The position numbers and the translations under genes are program-made. The notes under the pieces were generated by a model. That model had not been told where the DNA came from. It searched no databases and saw only the letters and a list, made by a program, of their open reading frames with translations. Positions 19,896 through 28,062 of a DNA stretch of 64,000 nucleotides are shown piece by piece. The stretch covers positions 23,160-87,159 of the forward strand of contig NZ_AOPO01000018.1 of the NCBI RefSeq assembly GCF_000336575.1, read 5' to 3'. The stretch is from Vreelandella titanicae BH1. GTDB lineage: Bacteria > Pseudomonadota > Gammaproteobacteria > Pseudomonadales > Halomonadaceae. The stretch's first letter is position 1. The number at the start of each line of letters is the position of its first letter.

Positions 19896-20632
19896 GCCAA
19901 GCTGCCAGCCACTCTCCTGTTCGTAGCGCGCTGCAGGGCGTGCGAGAAGCCATCCCACTATTGGGCGGCTACATTCCCGTGGCGCTGTCATTTGGCTTAG
20001 TCGCCACCCAGGCCGGCTTTAGCACGCTGGAGGCCACGGCTATTTCAGCGCTGATTTACGCCGGTGCTTCGCAATTTCTATTTGTCGGTATGATCGCTAC
20101 AGGCGCCCCGCTGTGGCTGGTGGTAGCGATGACGCTGCTGATTAACGTGCGCCATGTGGTGTACGGCCCTAACCTGGCGGGACTACTGCCGCGCAGTCGC
20201 CACTGGCCCTGGTTAATGCACGGCCTCACCGACCAGGTGTTTGCACTGGCCCTAACCCGACTGCCCCAACTGCCTGAGGTAAAGCGTTTTAGTTGGTTTT
20301 TGGGCGCATCACTGCTGGCCTGGGGCGCCTGGATAATTGGCACCGCGGTGGGGGCTACCGCCGGTGAGGCCTTTACCGCCCGCTGGCCGCTGCTGGGTGA
20401 GATTATGCCCTTCGCGCTGCCCGCGCTGTTTTTGACCATGGTGGCGCCGCGCTTTACCGACAAGCGTTGGGCAGTCGCCATGGGCTGCACCATTTTAGCG
20501 GCGCTGTGTTTGACCCTGGTCGGCTGGGGCAACGTGGCGATTCCCTTAGCCGCCGCCTGCGGCGCGCTGTGCTTCTACTCCACGCAGTTCTATACGCAAA
20601 GATTCGCCACCAACAGGAGGCGTGAATCATGA
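19892..20632 (+). CDS. azlC: AzlC-family branched-chain amino acid exporter, large subunit (copy 1)
   Basis: A 246-residue membrane protein of the AzlC (LIV-E) family. With the small AzlD subunit it exports branched-chain or related amino acids and their analogues. Family marks include GYIPVALSFGLVATQAG, the ASQFLFVGMI helix and the NVRHVVYGPNL motif, with several hydrophobic helices. It overlaps both neighbours by four bases (ATGA at each junction), giving a tightly coupled three-gene operon with the XRE-cupin regulator. It differs clearly in sequence from the second AzlC at 39005, so it is not a recent duplicate. Confidence 0.92.
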   Translation: MSQAASHSPVRSALQGVREAIPLLGGYIPVALSFGLVATQAGFSTLEATAISALIYAGASQFLFVGMIATGAPLWLVVAMTLLINVRHVVYGPNLAGLLPRSRHWPWLMHGLTDQVFALALTRLPQLPEVKRFSWFLGASLLAWGAWIIGTAVGATAGEAFTARWPLLGEIMPFALPALFLTMVAPRFTDKRWAVAMGCTILAALCLTLVGWGNVAIPLAAACGALCFYSTQFYTQRFATNRRRES

Positions 20633-20964
20633 GCACTGCACTTTGGATAGCGGTCGCGGTTTCTGCCATTGGCACGTTGCTGATGCGGGTTGTGCCGTTT
20701 TTATGGATGCAGCGCCGCCTCAACAGCGAAAGTGGCCTTAATAACATGCCCCAGTGGCTGGGTATTCTTGGCCCACTGATGATTGCCGCCGTGCTGGGGG
20801 TATCCATTGTACCGGTTAACCCAAGCGCTGTTTCCTGGATCGCCACCGCCATCGGGCTTTCTGTCACGCTGCTGGTGTGGTCGCGGGTACGCTCACTTGG
20901 CTGGCCGGTCGCGGCCGGCGTCGCGGTATTTGGGATAGTTGAGGTCGCGGCCTTCATTTGGTAA
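20629..20964 (+). CDS. azlD: AzlD-domain small exporter subunit (copy 1)
   Basis: A 111-residue membrane protein with three to four hydrophobic segments, of the AzlD family: IGTLLMRVVPFLWM near the N-terminus and LGPLMIAAVLGVSIVP in the middle. It is the small partner of AzlC in amino-acid export. ATGA overlap with azlC shows coupled translation. It ends the operon; a short hairpin with TGGCTC/GAGCCA arms (21000-21019) follows without a T-run. Confidence 0.9.
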   Translation: MSTALWIAVAVSAIGTLLMRVVPFLWMQRRLNSESGLNNMPQWLGILGPLMIAAVLGVSIVPVNPSAVSWIATAIGLSVTLLVWSRVRSLGWPVAAGVAVFGIVEVAAFIW

Positions 20965-21027
20965 TGCTTTGCATTAGCTTTTACGTCATGCCATCATCCT
21001 GGCTCTTAAGTCCGAGCCAATCGTAAA

Positions 21028-22017
21028 GTGACATTAATGTTAAAAGCACACACCCATCGCAAGAAGGTTTTTATGAGTGTGTTGCTGTTAACGCAGGCGG
21101 CGCTAATGCCCTTTATGGCAGCCGCTGACACGCCGAGCAGCCCCCCGGAACCGCCACGCATTGTGACGCTTTACCAGGGGGCTACCGACAGCGCCGTAGC
21201 CCTTGGACTGACGCCTATTGGCGTAGTCGATTCCTGGCTGGAAAAGCCCATGTACCGCTATCTGCGCGATGCGCTTGATAGCGTCGAGCATGTGGGGCTG
21301 GAAACCCAACCCAATCTGGAAAAGATTGCCTGGCTTAATCCTGACTTGGTCATTGCCAGCGACTTTCGCCATGCGCGAATAGCGCCGCTATTGGAGGCCA
21401 TCGCCCCCACTGTATCTGCCCCGACAGTGTTTAACTTCAAGACCACGCTGAACATGGTGGCCAATGCTACTGGCCGCGAAGCGCAGGCAAATGAGCTGCT
21501 TGAGCAATGGGATGATCGTGTCGCCGACTTTCGCCAGCAGATCGCCGCCAAGTTGAGCAGCGAGTGGCCGCAAAAAGTGGCCGTGGTGCGGTTTAAAAGC
21601 GACCACGTGCGCATCTATACCAGCGGCTTTACAGGCTCGATTCTTGATGAGCTGGGCTTTAATCAGCCGGATACACTGCAAAGCCAGAGTTGGGGAATGA
21701 AGCTTTCCAGTACTGAAAACATTCCGGTGCTGGATGCCGACGCCCTCTTTATTCTGCTTGAGCCCGATGACCCCGCTATTGCAGATAATTACCAACACTG
21801 GGCCTCCCACCCACTCTGGCAACAGCTGTCAGCGGTACAAAGCGGGCGCGTATTTGAAGTTGAGCCGGTGAGTTGGATGATGGGTGGTGGCATACTGGCG
21901 GCCAACGCCATGCTGGATGATCTGTATAGTCACTACGGGCTGTTGCAACCCGAAGCGGCGCCGCATCAGGCTTGCCTGCCTCGCTCTTCTGGCCACGGGG
22001 AACCTATTTCATGCTAA
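21028..22017 (+). CDS. Siderophore/iron(III) ABC transporter periplasmic binding protein (system 1)
   Basis: A 329-residue periplasmic binding protein of the FecB/FhuD type that captures an iron-siderophore in the periplasm and hands it to the permeases downstream. Signal peptide: a basic start (KAHTHRKK), a hydrophobic core and a cut near AAA-DT. The mature part has the usual PPRIVTLYQGATDSAVALGL opening and the NPDLVIAS motif. Three starts are possible: GTG 21028, ATG 21037 and ATG 21073. The last has the best ribosome site (AAGAAGG) but loses the basic part of the signal peptide. Its stop overlaps the next gene. The siderophore is unknown. Confidence 0.87.
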   Translation: MTLMLKAHTHRKKVFMSVLLLTQAALMPFMAAADTPSSPPEPPRIVTLYQGATDSAVALGLTPIGVVDSWLEKPMYRYLRDALDSVEHVGLETQPNLEKIAWLNPDLVIASDFRHARIAPLLEAIAPTVSAPTVFNFKTTLNMVANATGREAQANELLEQWDDRVADFRQQIAAKLSSEWPQKVAVVRFKSDHVRIYTSGFTGSILDELGFNQPDTLQSQSWGMKLSSTENIPVLDADALFILLEPDDPAIADNYQHWASHPLWQQLSAVQSGRVFEVEPVSWMMGGGILAANAMLDDLYSHYGLLQPEAAPHQACLPRSSGHGEPISC

Positions 22018-23015
22018 GCAGTGCTGCCGCAAAAAGTATTGGCCTGCTACTTGGCGTGCTGGTGGCACTAGGCGCCTTTTTCGCCAGCGTGATGTTAGGC
22101 ACAACGGAGATCTCCCTTTCCTCTCTGTATGGCTCGCTCGCCCATTACGATCCTACCAACATCGCCCACATCATTCTTTTAACTGAGCGCTTACCCCGTG
22201 CGGTGATTGCCGCTCTAGTGGGCGCCAGCTTAGCCATTGCCGGGGCGCTGATGCAGACCATGACGCGCAACCCGCTGGCGTCGCCGGGCATTCTGGGCAT
22301 TAACGCCGGCGCGATGTTTTTTGTGGTGGTGGCAGTTTCGCTATTGCCGCTGCACACGCCCGCTCACTACGTATGGGCCGCGCTATTAGGGGCACTCGTT
22401 GCGGCCATACTGGTGGTGGTGCTTAGCCGCGGCCGCCACGGTGAGCTCTCCCCTCTGCGGGTCGTGCTGGCAGGTGTAGCAGTGACGGCAATGTTTGTGT
22501 CGTTCAGCCAAGGGCTGTTGGTGATTGATCAGCAAAGTTTTGAAAGCGTGCTTTACTGGCTGGCGGGCTCAGTGTCGGGGCGCGACCTCTCTTTGGTAGC
22601 GCCCTTACTGCCGCTCTTCGGCGGAGCACTGCTGCTCAGCGCACTGCTGGTACGTCACGCCAATGCACTGTTACTGGGCGATGACATGGTCACCGGGCTG
22701 GGCATGCAGGCCACCACCATCAAGCTGCTGCTCGGGCTGATTGTGATTGTGCTGGCGGGCAGCGCCGTAGCGCTGGCGGGCATGATCGGGTTTGTGGGCC
22801 TGATTGTGCCCCATATGGCGCGGGGGTTATTTGGCATCGACCATCGCTGGCTGCTGCCAGCCTGCGCGCTATTGGGTGCCTGTTTGCTGCTGCTGGCCGA
22901 TCTTGGCTCGCGCTTTTTAATGCCACCCCAAGAGGTTCCGGTCGGTGTGATGACCGCGCTGATCGGCACGCCCTTCTTTATCTATCTGGCACGACGCAAG
23001 ATGGCTGGCCAATGA
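22011..23015 (+). CDS. FecCD-family siderophore ABC permease (system 1, first)
   Basis: A permease of the FecCD/BtuC family, about ten membrane helices, which forms half of the inner-membrane channel for iron-siderophore import. Marks: LPRAVIAALVGASLAIAGAL, MTRNPLASPGILGINAG, and VGLIVPHMAR near the C-terminus. I place the start at ATG 22011, which overlaps the stop of the binding protein by 7 bp and has GGGGAA upstream; the frame is open further upstream inside the previous gene. That gives 334 residues, the family's usual length. Its stop overlaps the second permease (ATGA). Confidence 0.92.
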   Translation: MLSSAAAKSIGLLLGVLVALGAFFASVMLGTTEISLSSLYGSLAHYDPTNIAHIILLTERLPRAVIAALVGASLAIAGALMQTMTRNPLASPGILGINAGAMFFVVVAVSLLPLHTPAHYVWAALLGALVAAILVVVLSRGRHGELSPLRVVLAGVAVTAMFVSFSQGLLVIDQQSFESVLYWLAGSVSGRDLSLVAPLLPLFGGALLLSALLVRHANALLLGDDMVTGLGMQATTIKLLLGLIVIVLAGSAVALAGMIGFVGLIVPHMARGLFGIDHRWLLPACALLGACLLLLADLGSRFLMPPQEVPVGVMTALIGTPFFIYLARRKMAGQ

Positions 23016-24049
23016 GAGCAGACGCCACGTTAAACCTTAACAGCGAAGCAAAAAGCGACAGTAATCGCTTACTACGTCGCCTGCTGATGCTAAGCCTTTT
23101 ATTGCTAGCAAGCGCCGGGCTGTCGCTCTGTTTAGGCAGTTTTCCCACACCACCGCTGCAGGTGCTAAATGCACTAGCAGCCCCGCTAAGTAGTGATATT
23201 ACCTTTATTATTTGGGAGCTGCGCCTTCCGCGCATCGCTCTAGCGGTATTGGTCGGCGCCACCCTGGCAATCGCGGGAGCGATTCTGCAAAGCATTGTGC
23301 GTAACCCGCTGGCCTCCCCGGATGTCATCGGCATTACCAGCGGTGCGGCGCTGGCGGCGGTGGTGTTCTTATCCCTATTGAGTTCGACCCTTAGCATTCA
23401 CTGGCTGCCCGTTGCGGCCATGCTGGGAGCACTGGTTTCTGCACTGCTGGTGGTGAGCTTGGCCTGGAAAAACGGTGTTAGCCCATCGCGCATGGTACTG
23501 GTCGGCATTGGCCTGGCCGCGGCCATGGGCGCTGGCACCACCCTGTTAATCGTGATCAGCGATGACTCTGCCGCCATGACCGCCTATGTATGGCTAACCG
23601 GCAGCCTTTACGCGGCGCAATGGGACGATGTGTGGAGCCTATTGCCGTGGTTAGTCGTCGCGGTGCCTATCAGCCTACTCTTCGCCCGCCATGCGGATGC
23701 CATGGCCCTGGGTGATAGCGTTGCCGAAGGGCTTGGGGTGGCGATTCTGCGCAGCAGATTGGTATTGCTGGCCTGCAGCGTGGCGCTGGCAGGTGCCGCT
23801 GTGGCTTTTGCCGGTGGCTTAAGCTTTGTGGGATTAATTGCCCCCCACCTGGCCGCTAGGCTGGTGGGGCGGAACATGGCACGCCTGGTGCCTACATCAG
23901 CGTTGGTCGGCGCCTTGATAGTGCTTTACGCCGACCTGCTGGGCCGGGTAGCGTTTTTGCCCAAAGATTTACCTGCGGGCATCTTTGTTGCCGGGATAGG
24001 CGCGCCCTTCTTCGTTTATTTACTGCATAGATCGCGAGCTCGCTTTTAG
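23012..24049 (+). CDS. FecCD-family siderophore ABC permease (system 1, second)
   Basis: A 345-residue FecCD permease, the second half of the channel. Marks: LRLPRIALAVLVGATLAIAG, IVRNPLASPDVIGITSG and FVGLIAPHLAARLVG. The first 35 residues are hydrophilic before the first helix. It is coupled to the first permease by an ATGA overlap. The ATPase of this system is not next in line; it appears to be the gene at 26544, beyond the oppositely oriented receptor gene. Confidence 0.92.
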   Translation: MRADATLNLNSEAKSDSNRLLRRLLMLSLLLLASAGLSLCLGSFPTPPLQVLNALAAPLSSDITFIIWELRLPRIALAVLVGATLAIAGAILQSIVRNPLASPDVIGITSGAALAAVVFLSLLSSTLSIHWLPVAAMLGALVSALLVVSLAWKNGVSPSRMVLVGIGLAAAMGAGTTLLIVISDDSAAMTAYVWLTGSLYAAQWDDVWSLLPWLVVAVPISLLFARHADAMALGDSVAEGLGVAILRSRLVLLACSVALAGAAVAFAGGLSFVGLIAPHLAARLVGRNMARLVPTSALVGALIVLYADLLGRVAFLPKDLPAGIFVAGIGAPFFVYLLHRSRARF

Positions 24050-24061
24050 AGCGAATTGACG

Positions 24062-24090
24062 AAAAAAAAGCGGCGCCCCAAAGGCGCCGC
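24062..24090 (-). terminator. Rho-independent terminator of the TonB receptor gene
   Basis: Stem GCGGCGCC/GGCGCCGC (8 bp) around a 5-nt loop, followed on the minus strand by eight T. It lies between the convergent permease and receptor genes; the plus strand lacks a T-run. Confidence 0.88.
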
Positions 24091-24134
24091 CAAACAGTAT
24101 CGAGCACAAAACATAGAAAATAGAAAGCGGCTGA

Positions 24135-26273
24135 CTAGAAATCCAGCTGGTACCCCAGAGTGAAAGTGCGGCCCCGCCCAGTGAAGTAGTACTCATCGCT
24201 GATGCGTGCGGCTTGAGAGTAGTAAGTGAGGTAATCCTCATCGGTGAGGTTTTCGATACCTACTGACACCCTGCCGGTGGGCAGGCGATAAGCTAGAGAA
24301 GCATCCACTAAGCCGTAGCCGTCAAAATCAAGTTCAGGATTATCGACGCTTCGATCGAAGTAGTAACTACCCTGCAAGCGCGTGGAAACACGGTCGTTCC
24401 AGGTAGCGCTCCAGCCCAGTTTGAGCGTATCCGGGGCGATATTGATACCGGTGAGTTTGGTATCTACGCTACCGTCGCCATCCTGATCCGACTTACCTTC
24501 GGTGTGGGCATAAGAGAGCGACAGGTCATGCTTGTCGGCCACCTGCATGTCGCCGGTAATCTCAACGCCCTGGATCTCGGTTTTCTCTCGGCTACCGACC
24601 CAGGTGCCATTCTGCTCGGTAAGCCGCTGGCCGTAATCCGAATTGGACTCATAGTAGCTAATCTCTAGCCCGTAGCCATCCCAGTCAAAACGCGCGCCTA
24701 TTTCCCGGTTATCGGTAACAATCGGCTGAAGCTGCAGCAGGGTGTCCACATCCTGGCCCGCCGTGCCAATGCCGCGTAGCACCCGGCCCACATCGGGCAT
24801 GCCAAAGCCTTCCGAATAGTTGGCGTACAGCTGGGCCCAGTCGGTGGCTTGATAGGTTAAGCCGACGTTATACAGCGTTTCATCGAAACTGGGCTTGCCA
24901 CCGTCCACGGTGACGTTGTCTTGGGTGACATTGCTGCGATCAATCGTTTGGAAGGTATCCACCTCAAGCTCGGCATGCTCGTGACGCACCCCGGCATGCA
25001 GCGTGAGAGGATCCGCGAGCTTAAACTGGCCCTGCAGGAAAGGCGCCAAATTACGATAGCGGCTTTCCGGCACGTAGGTGCGCCCGGTATGCACCAGCAT
25101 CTGGCTTGTTTCGTCTTCCAATACGTCCAAACCAACCGTCACACCCAAACGGTCATCCAGCATACCATCACGGTTCAAGGTGAATTTGGCGCCCATTTTG
25201 TCAGATTCATTCCGCGTTTGGTCATACTGGGTATCCCCTGCACTATCCAGATAAGGGAAAAATGGCGTAGTGGCAAAGCGTGCACGGAAGCGCTGACGAT
25301 ATACTTGGGCGTCCAGCTCGTTGCCAAACCAGTCAGCGTGAGAGTAGGAAAGCCGCGCCGAGGTCACTTCGTTGAACCCAGGCTCGCCGTCACGACGGCC
25401 TTTGCGTGCCGTGGTGGGAACACCTGCGGAGCGGTCCCCGGTGACCGGTACGTAGTCGTTGCCCTCTTCCAAATCGAAGTGATTCAGCGAGAACTCAACA
25501 TTCTGGTTGTCGTCGATCCAGTAGCCCAGCTTGCCGAAAAGATCGTAGCTTTCCGAGTTTTGCAGCTCGCCTGGGTAGGCAATACCGACCACCTCATCGT
25601 TGCCATCGTAAAAAACCCCGCGCTCCTGACGCGTCGCTGCGGCAACGAAATCCCAGTCGCCTTGCTGGCCGCTAATGCGGTAGTCCAGCTTGTTGCCTAG
25701 CCCATCCGACTGGAGATCATCATCCATGGTCAGGCTAATGCCCGCGTGTTGGCTAATGCCCCCGCCTTCGGCACGCCGGGTCACCAGGTTGATCAAGCCG
25801 CCGGTCGCACCTAAACCGTGCTCGGCGCTGGCCCCGTGGATGACTTCAATACGCTCCACCATGGAAAGGTCAATGGTATAGCTATCCCGCGAGCTGTCGC
25901 GCAGGGGATTGGACTGCGGCACTCCGTCAATCAGGAACAGGGCATCGCGGCCGCGGAATGTCTCGCCCGCGTTGGAGAGCTTTTGGCGGCTGGGGGAGTA
26001 AGAGGGAATAAGATTACTGAGCACCTGGCCCGGGTCATCAGTAATCGCTAGCTGCTGCTCAATCTGCTCACGGGTAATGATCGTTACCCGCTGCGGCGTT
26101 TGGCCCGCTTCGCTATGGCTGCGGGTGGCAGTCACCACCATGGTCGAATCGGCATCACTGGCGCCGCTTTGCGATCCTGTGGAAGCAGACTCCTGCCCAT
26201 AAGCGTGGCTGGCAGCTACCAAACCGGCAAGCGTCACCGTAGGCCAAAATACCTGGCGTTTCTTAGTGTACAT
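24135..26273 (-). CDS. TonB-dependent siderophore receptor (system 1)
   Basis: A 712-residue outer-membrane receptor. Signal peptide with a cut near SHAYG-Q. A TonB-box-like stretch (STMVVTATR, about residues 43-51) is followed by the plug domain (about 55-170, with FLIDGVPQSNP and GLGATGGLINLVTRR) and the 22-strand barrel ending in the usual terminal aromatic (LGYQLDF). It imports a ferric siderophore using TonB energy. A Fur-like site lies about 60 bp before the start. It lies inside the module formed by the binding protein and permeases on one side and the ATPase on the other, so it is probably their receptor. Ligand unknown. Confidence 0.93.
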   Translation of the reverse strand: MYTKKRQVFWPTVTLAGLVAASHAYGQESASTGSQSGASDADSTMVVTATRSHSEAGQTPQRVTIITREQIEQQLAITDDPGQVLSNLIPSYSPSRQKLSNAGETFRGRDALFLIDGVPQSNPLRDSSRDSYTIDLSMVERIEVIHGASAEHGLGATGGLINLVTRRAEGGGISQHAGISLTMDDDLQSDGLGNKLDYRISGQQGDWDFVAAATRQERGVFYDGNDEVVGIAYPGELQNSESYDLFGKLGYWIDDNQNVEFSLNHFDLEEGNDYVPVTGDRSAGVPTTARKGRRDGEPGFNEVTSARLSYSHADWFGNELDAQVYRQRFRARFATTPFFPYLDSAGDTQYDQTRNESDKMGAKFTLNRDGMLDDRLGVTVGLDVLEDETSQMLVHTGRTYVPESRYRNLAPFLQGQFKLADPLTLHAGVRHEHAELEVDTFQTIDRSNVTQDNVTVDGGKPSFDETLYNVGLTYQATDWAQLYANYSEGFGMPDVGRVLRGIGTAGQDVDTLLQLQPIVTDNREIGARFDWDGYGLEISYYESNSDYGQRLTEQNGTWVGSREKTEIQGVEITGDMQVADKHDLSLSYAHTEGKSDQDGDGSVDTKLTGINIAPDTLKLGWSATWNDRVSTRLQGSYYFDRSVDNPELDFDGYGLVDASLAYRLPTGRVSVGIENLTDEDYLTYYSQAARISDEYYFTGRGRTFTLGYQLDF

Positions 26274-26331
26274 CTAGTTTTTATCCCCCTGCTTTTGAGT
26301 GAACCTTACCCTGTAAACGTAATCTACATCT

Positions 26332-26349
26332 AAATAATAATGATTATTT
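26332..26349. promoter_or_regulatory. Fur-like box upstream of TonB receptor (system 1)
   Basis: AAATAAT and its complement ATTATTT separated by AATG, within the receptor promoter region. It resembles the A/T-rich inverted hexamers of Fur sites. It implies iron repression; it is not proof. Confidence 0.6.
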
Positions 26350-26494
26350 TATGCATATAAGTCACAAAGATCTACTCAAGCGGAACGAACCGTTCAGGAT
26401 AACGACACTATTTCTCCCCTTTCTTACCCCCTCTTTCCTCTACGGCCGACGTTTAAAGCAGTGAGCAACTGCTTGCTGAGCAATGGCAAGTATT

Positions 26495-26513
26495 GAAAAT
26501 GAGAATATTTTGG
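26495..26513. promoter_or_regulatory. Fur-like box upstream of siderophore ABC ATPase
   Basis: GAAAATGAGAATATTTTGG matches the 19-bp Fur consensus at about 12 positions by eye and lies about 30 bp before the ATPase start, in the divergent region shared with the receptor. Confidence 0.55.
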
Positions 26514-26543
26514 CTTACGGTTCTGCCTGCTTAAACAACCCCA

Positions 26544-27389
26544 ATGAGCACATTCATGACCCAGCCTTCTCATCAGCCACCTCGCTTGACGGGCGAAGCC
26601 CTGCACGCGGGCTATGACACTCGACGTGTACTGGATGGTGTCGATATTGCGATTGAGGAAGGCAAGCTCACGGTGCTTTTGGGGCCAAATGGAAGTGGCA
26701 AGTCGACGCTGCTAAAAACCCTTGCGCGCACGCTCACGCCTAGTGGCGGGCATGTGTATTTGGACGGCAAGGATATCCATCGCAGCAAAACGCGGGAGGT
26801 CGCCAAGCGCCTGGGAATTCTGCCCCAAGGCCCGGTAGCGCCCGAGGGGCTGAGCGTAAAGCAGTTAGTGGGGATGGGCCGTTTTCCACATCAGGGGTTA
26901 TGGCAGAAAAATGCTCAGCAAGACGCCGCTGCTATTCGTGAAGCCATGGCTTATACCCACGTGACTGAGTTTGCCGAGCGCAATGTCGATGCGCTCTCCG
27001 GCGGCCAGCGCCAGCGCTGCTGGATTGCCATGGTGCTGGCTCAGCAAACCGACTTGATCCTACTTGATGAGCCCACCACCTTTCTGGATCTAAAGGTACA
27101 GGTTGATTTGCTGGAGCTACTTTTGCGCCTGGCCCATGAAAAAGGTCGCACCCTGCTACTGGTGCTCCACGATCTAAACCTGGCCGCCGCCTACGCTGAT
27201 CATTTAGTAATGATGTGCGATGGCCGTATCGTTACCAGCGGCGCGCCCAGCAAGGTCTTTACCGCCACCAACCTTAAGCGCGTGTTCGACCTGGATGCCC
27301 ATGTGATCCACGACCCCGAAAGCGGCAGCCCGATTTGCGTGCCGCGGAAACGGTATCAGACCGCCACTGCATCGGAGGTGGTTTTTTAG
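26544..27389 (+). CDS. Siderophore ABC transporter ATP-binding protein (system 1)
   Basis: A 281-residue ABC ATPase of the FecE/FhuC type, which powers iron-siderophore import. Walker A GPNGSGKST (about residues 50-58), Q-loop LPQGPVAPEGLS, signature LSGGQRQR, Walker B LILLDEPT and H-loop LVLHDLN are all present. The start at 26544 (MSTFMTQ) could also be the ATG at 26556. It is divergent from the receptor at 24135 and is the only ATPase near the first set of permeases, so it very likely serves them, although the receptor gene separates them. Confidence 0.9.
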   Translation: MSTFMTQPSHQPPRLTGEALHAGYDTRRVLDGVDIAIEEGKLTVLLGPNGSGKSTLLKTLARTLTPSGGHVYLDGKDIHRSKTREVAKRLGILPQGPVAPEGLSVKQLVGMGRFPHQGLWQKNAQQDAAAIREAMAYTHVTEFAERNVDALSGGQRQRCWIAMVLAQQTDLILLDEPTTFLDLKVQVDLLELLLRLAHEKGRTLLLVLHDLNLAAAYADHLVMMCDGRIVTSGAPSKVFTATNLKRVFDLDAHVIHDPESGSPICVPRKRYQTATASEVVF

Positions 27390-27513
27390 AGATGCAGTGC
27401 AATGTAAGGCATATATCTGCTTCATCAGCGTCGTATAAAGTGGATATGCTAACCTACATATTGAGAAGTTTTTTATTAAACACCTCAAATACTAGTAGCA
27501 ATATTATCTCTTA

Positions 27514-27540
27514 AGTGGTGTCCGATTTTATTGAACCACT
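27514..27540. repeat. Short inverted repeat in low-GC region, possible insertion scar
   Basis: AGTGGT at 27514-27519 and ACCACT at 27535-27540 flank GTCCGATTTTATTGA. The phrase resembles from memory the ends of some IS3-type elements. There is no transposase reading frame nearby. Weak evidence. Confidence 0.25.
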
Positions 27541-27559
27541 ACAGACATAAGCGATACGA

Positions 27560-27820
27560 TTACCAATCGACGTTATGCAATGAACCTGAAGAAAGCTGCT
27601 GCTCAGCTTCAAGTGCATTAGAGCAATTCGGCGTGTCTTTTAACTCGCCAGGATTATTTGAGCACTCCGTTAGTGTTGTCTTGCGCTCATCATCGTGAGA
27701 TTTGAACCACTCTACATCATGAGTGGGAAGGGTTGTCTCGGCAGCGTCATCAAAACACCCTGTAAGTGTAAGGCCGGCTAGAGCAATGATTGCTAAATTT
27801 CGTGGGTGCAAAAATATCAT
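27560..27820 (-). CDS. EexN-like small lipoprotein
   Basis: An 86-residue predicted lipoprotein. The lipobox LTGC places the acylated cysteine at C22 after a short hydrophobic signal. The mature part matches the EexN (entry-exclusion lipoprotein) pattern: HDVEWFKSH, then LTECSNNPGELKDTPNCSNA. EexN proteins on conjugative plasmids block entry of related plasmids, but chromosomal relatives are common and their role is unknown. The start is the ATG at 27820 because GTGGAG sits just before it; a GTG 12 bases upstream is also in frame. No conjugation genes are near. The surrounding DNA is markedly AT-rich, suggesting acquisition. Confidence 0.75.
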   Translation of the reverse strand: MIFLHPRNLAIIALAGLTLTGCFDDAAETTLPTHDVEWFKSHDDERKTTLTECSNNPGELKDTPNCSNALEAEQQLSSGSLHNVDW

Positions 27821-28062
27821 ATTGCACTCCACTTAAATTTGAACGTCATACACATAAGATTTCCTTTCTAAAAATTTTAAACGAAAAATCCTAATTAAGA
27901 TTACCAAGATAAGCTATATCAGTCAAAGAAGAAGAACAATTTAACGCATCTTTTAGCATTCTTTAAGTACTCTACTCGACCTAGAACTACAATATTTGGT
28001 AGAGCCAGTCGATGCATCAGACCTCGTATGTTCTGGGCTAAGGGGCTTTCTTCAACAAATAC

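Noticed and set aside
24921..25700. A 259-codon open frame antisense to a TonB receptor
   Set aside because: The receptor on the other strand is clear over its whole length; the antisense frame matches no known family.
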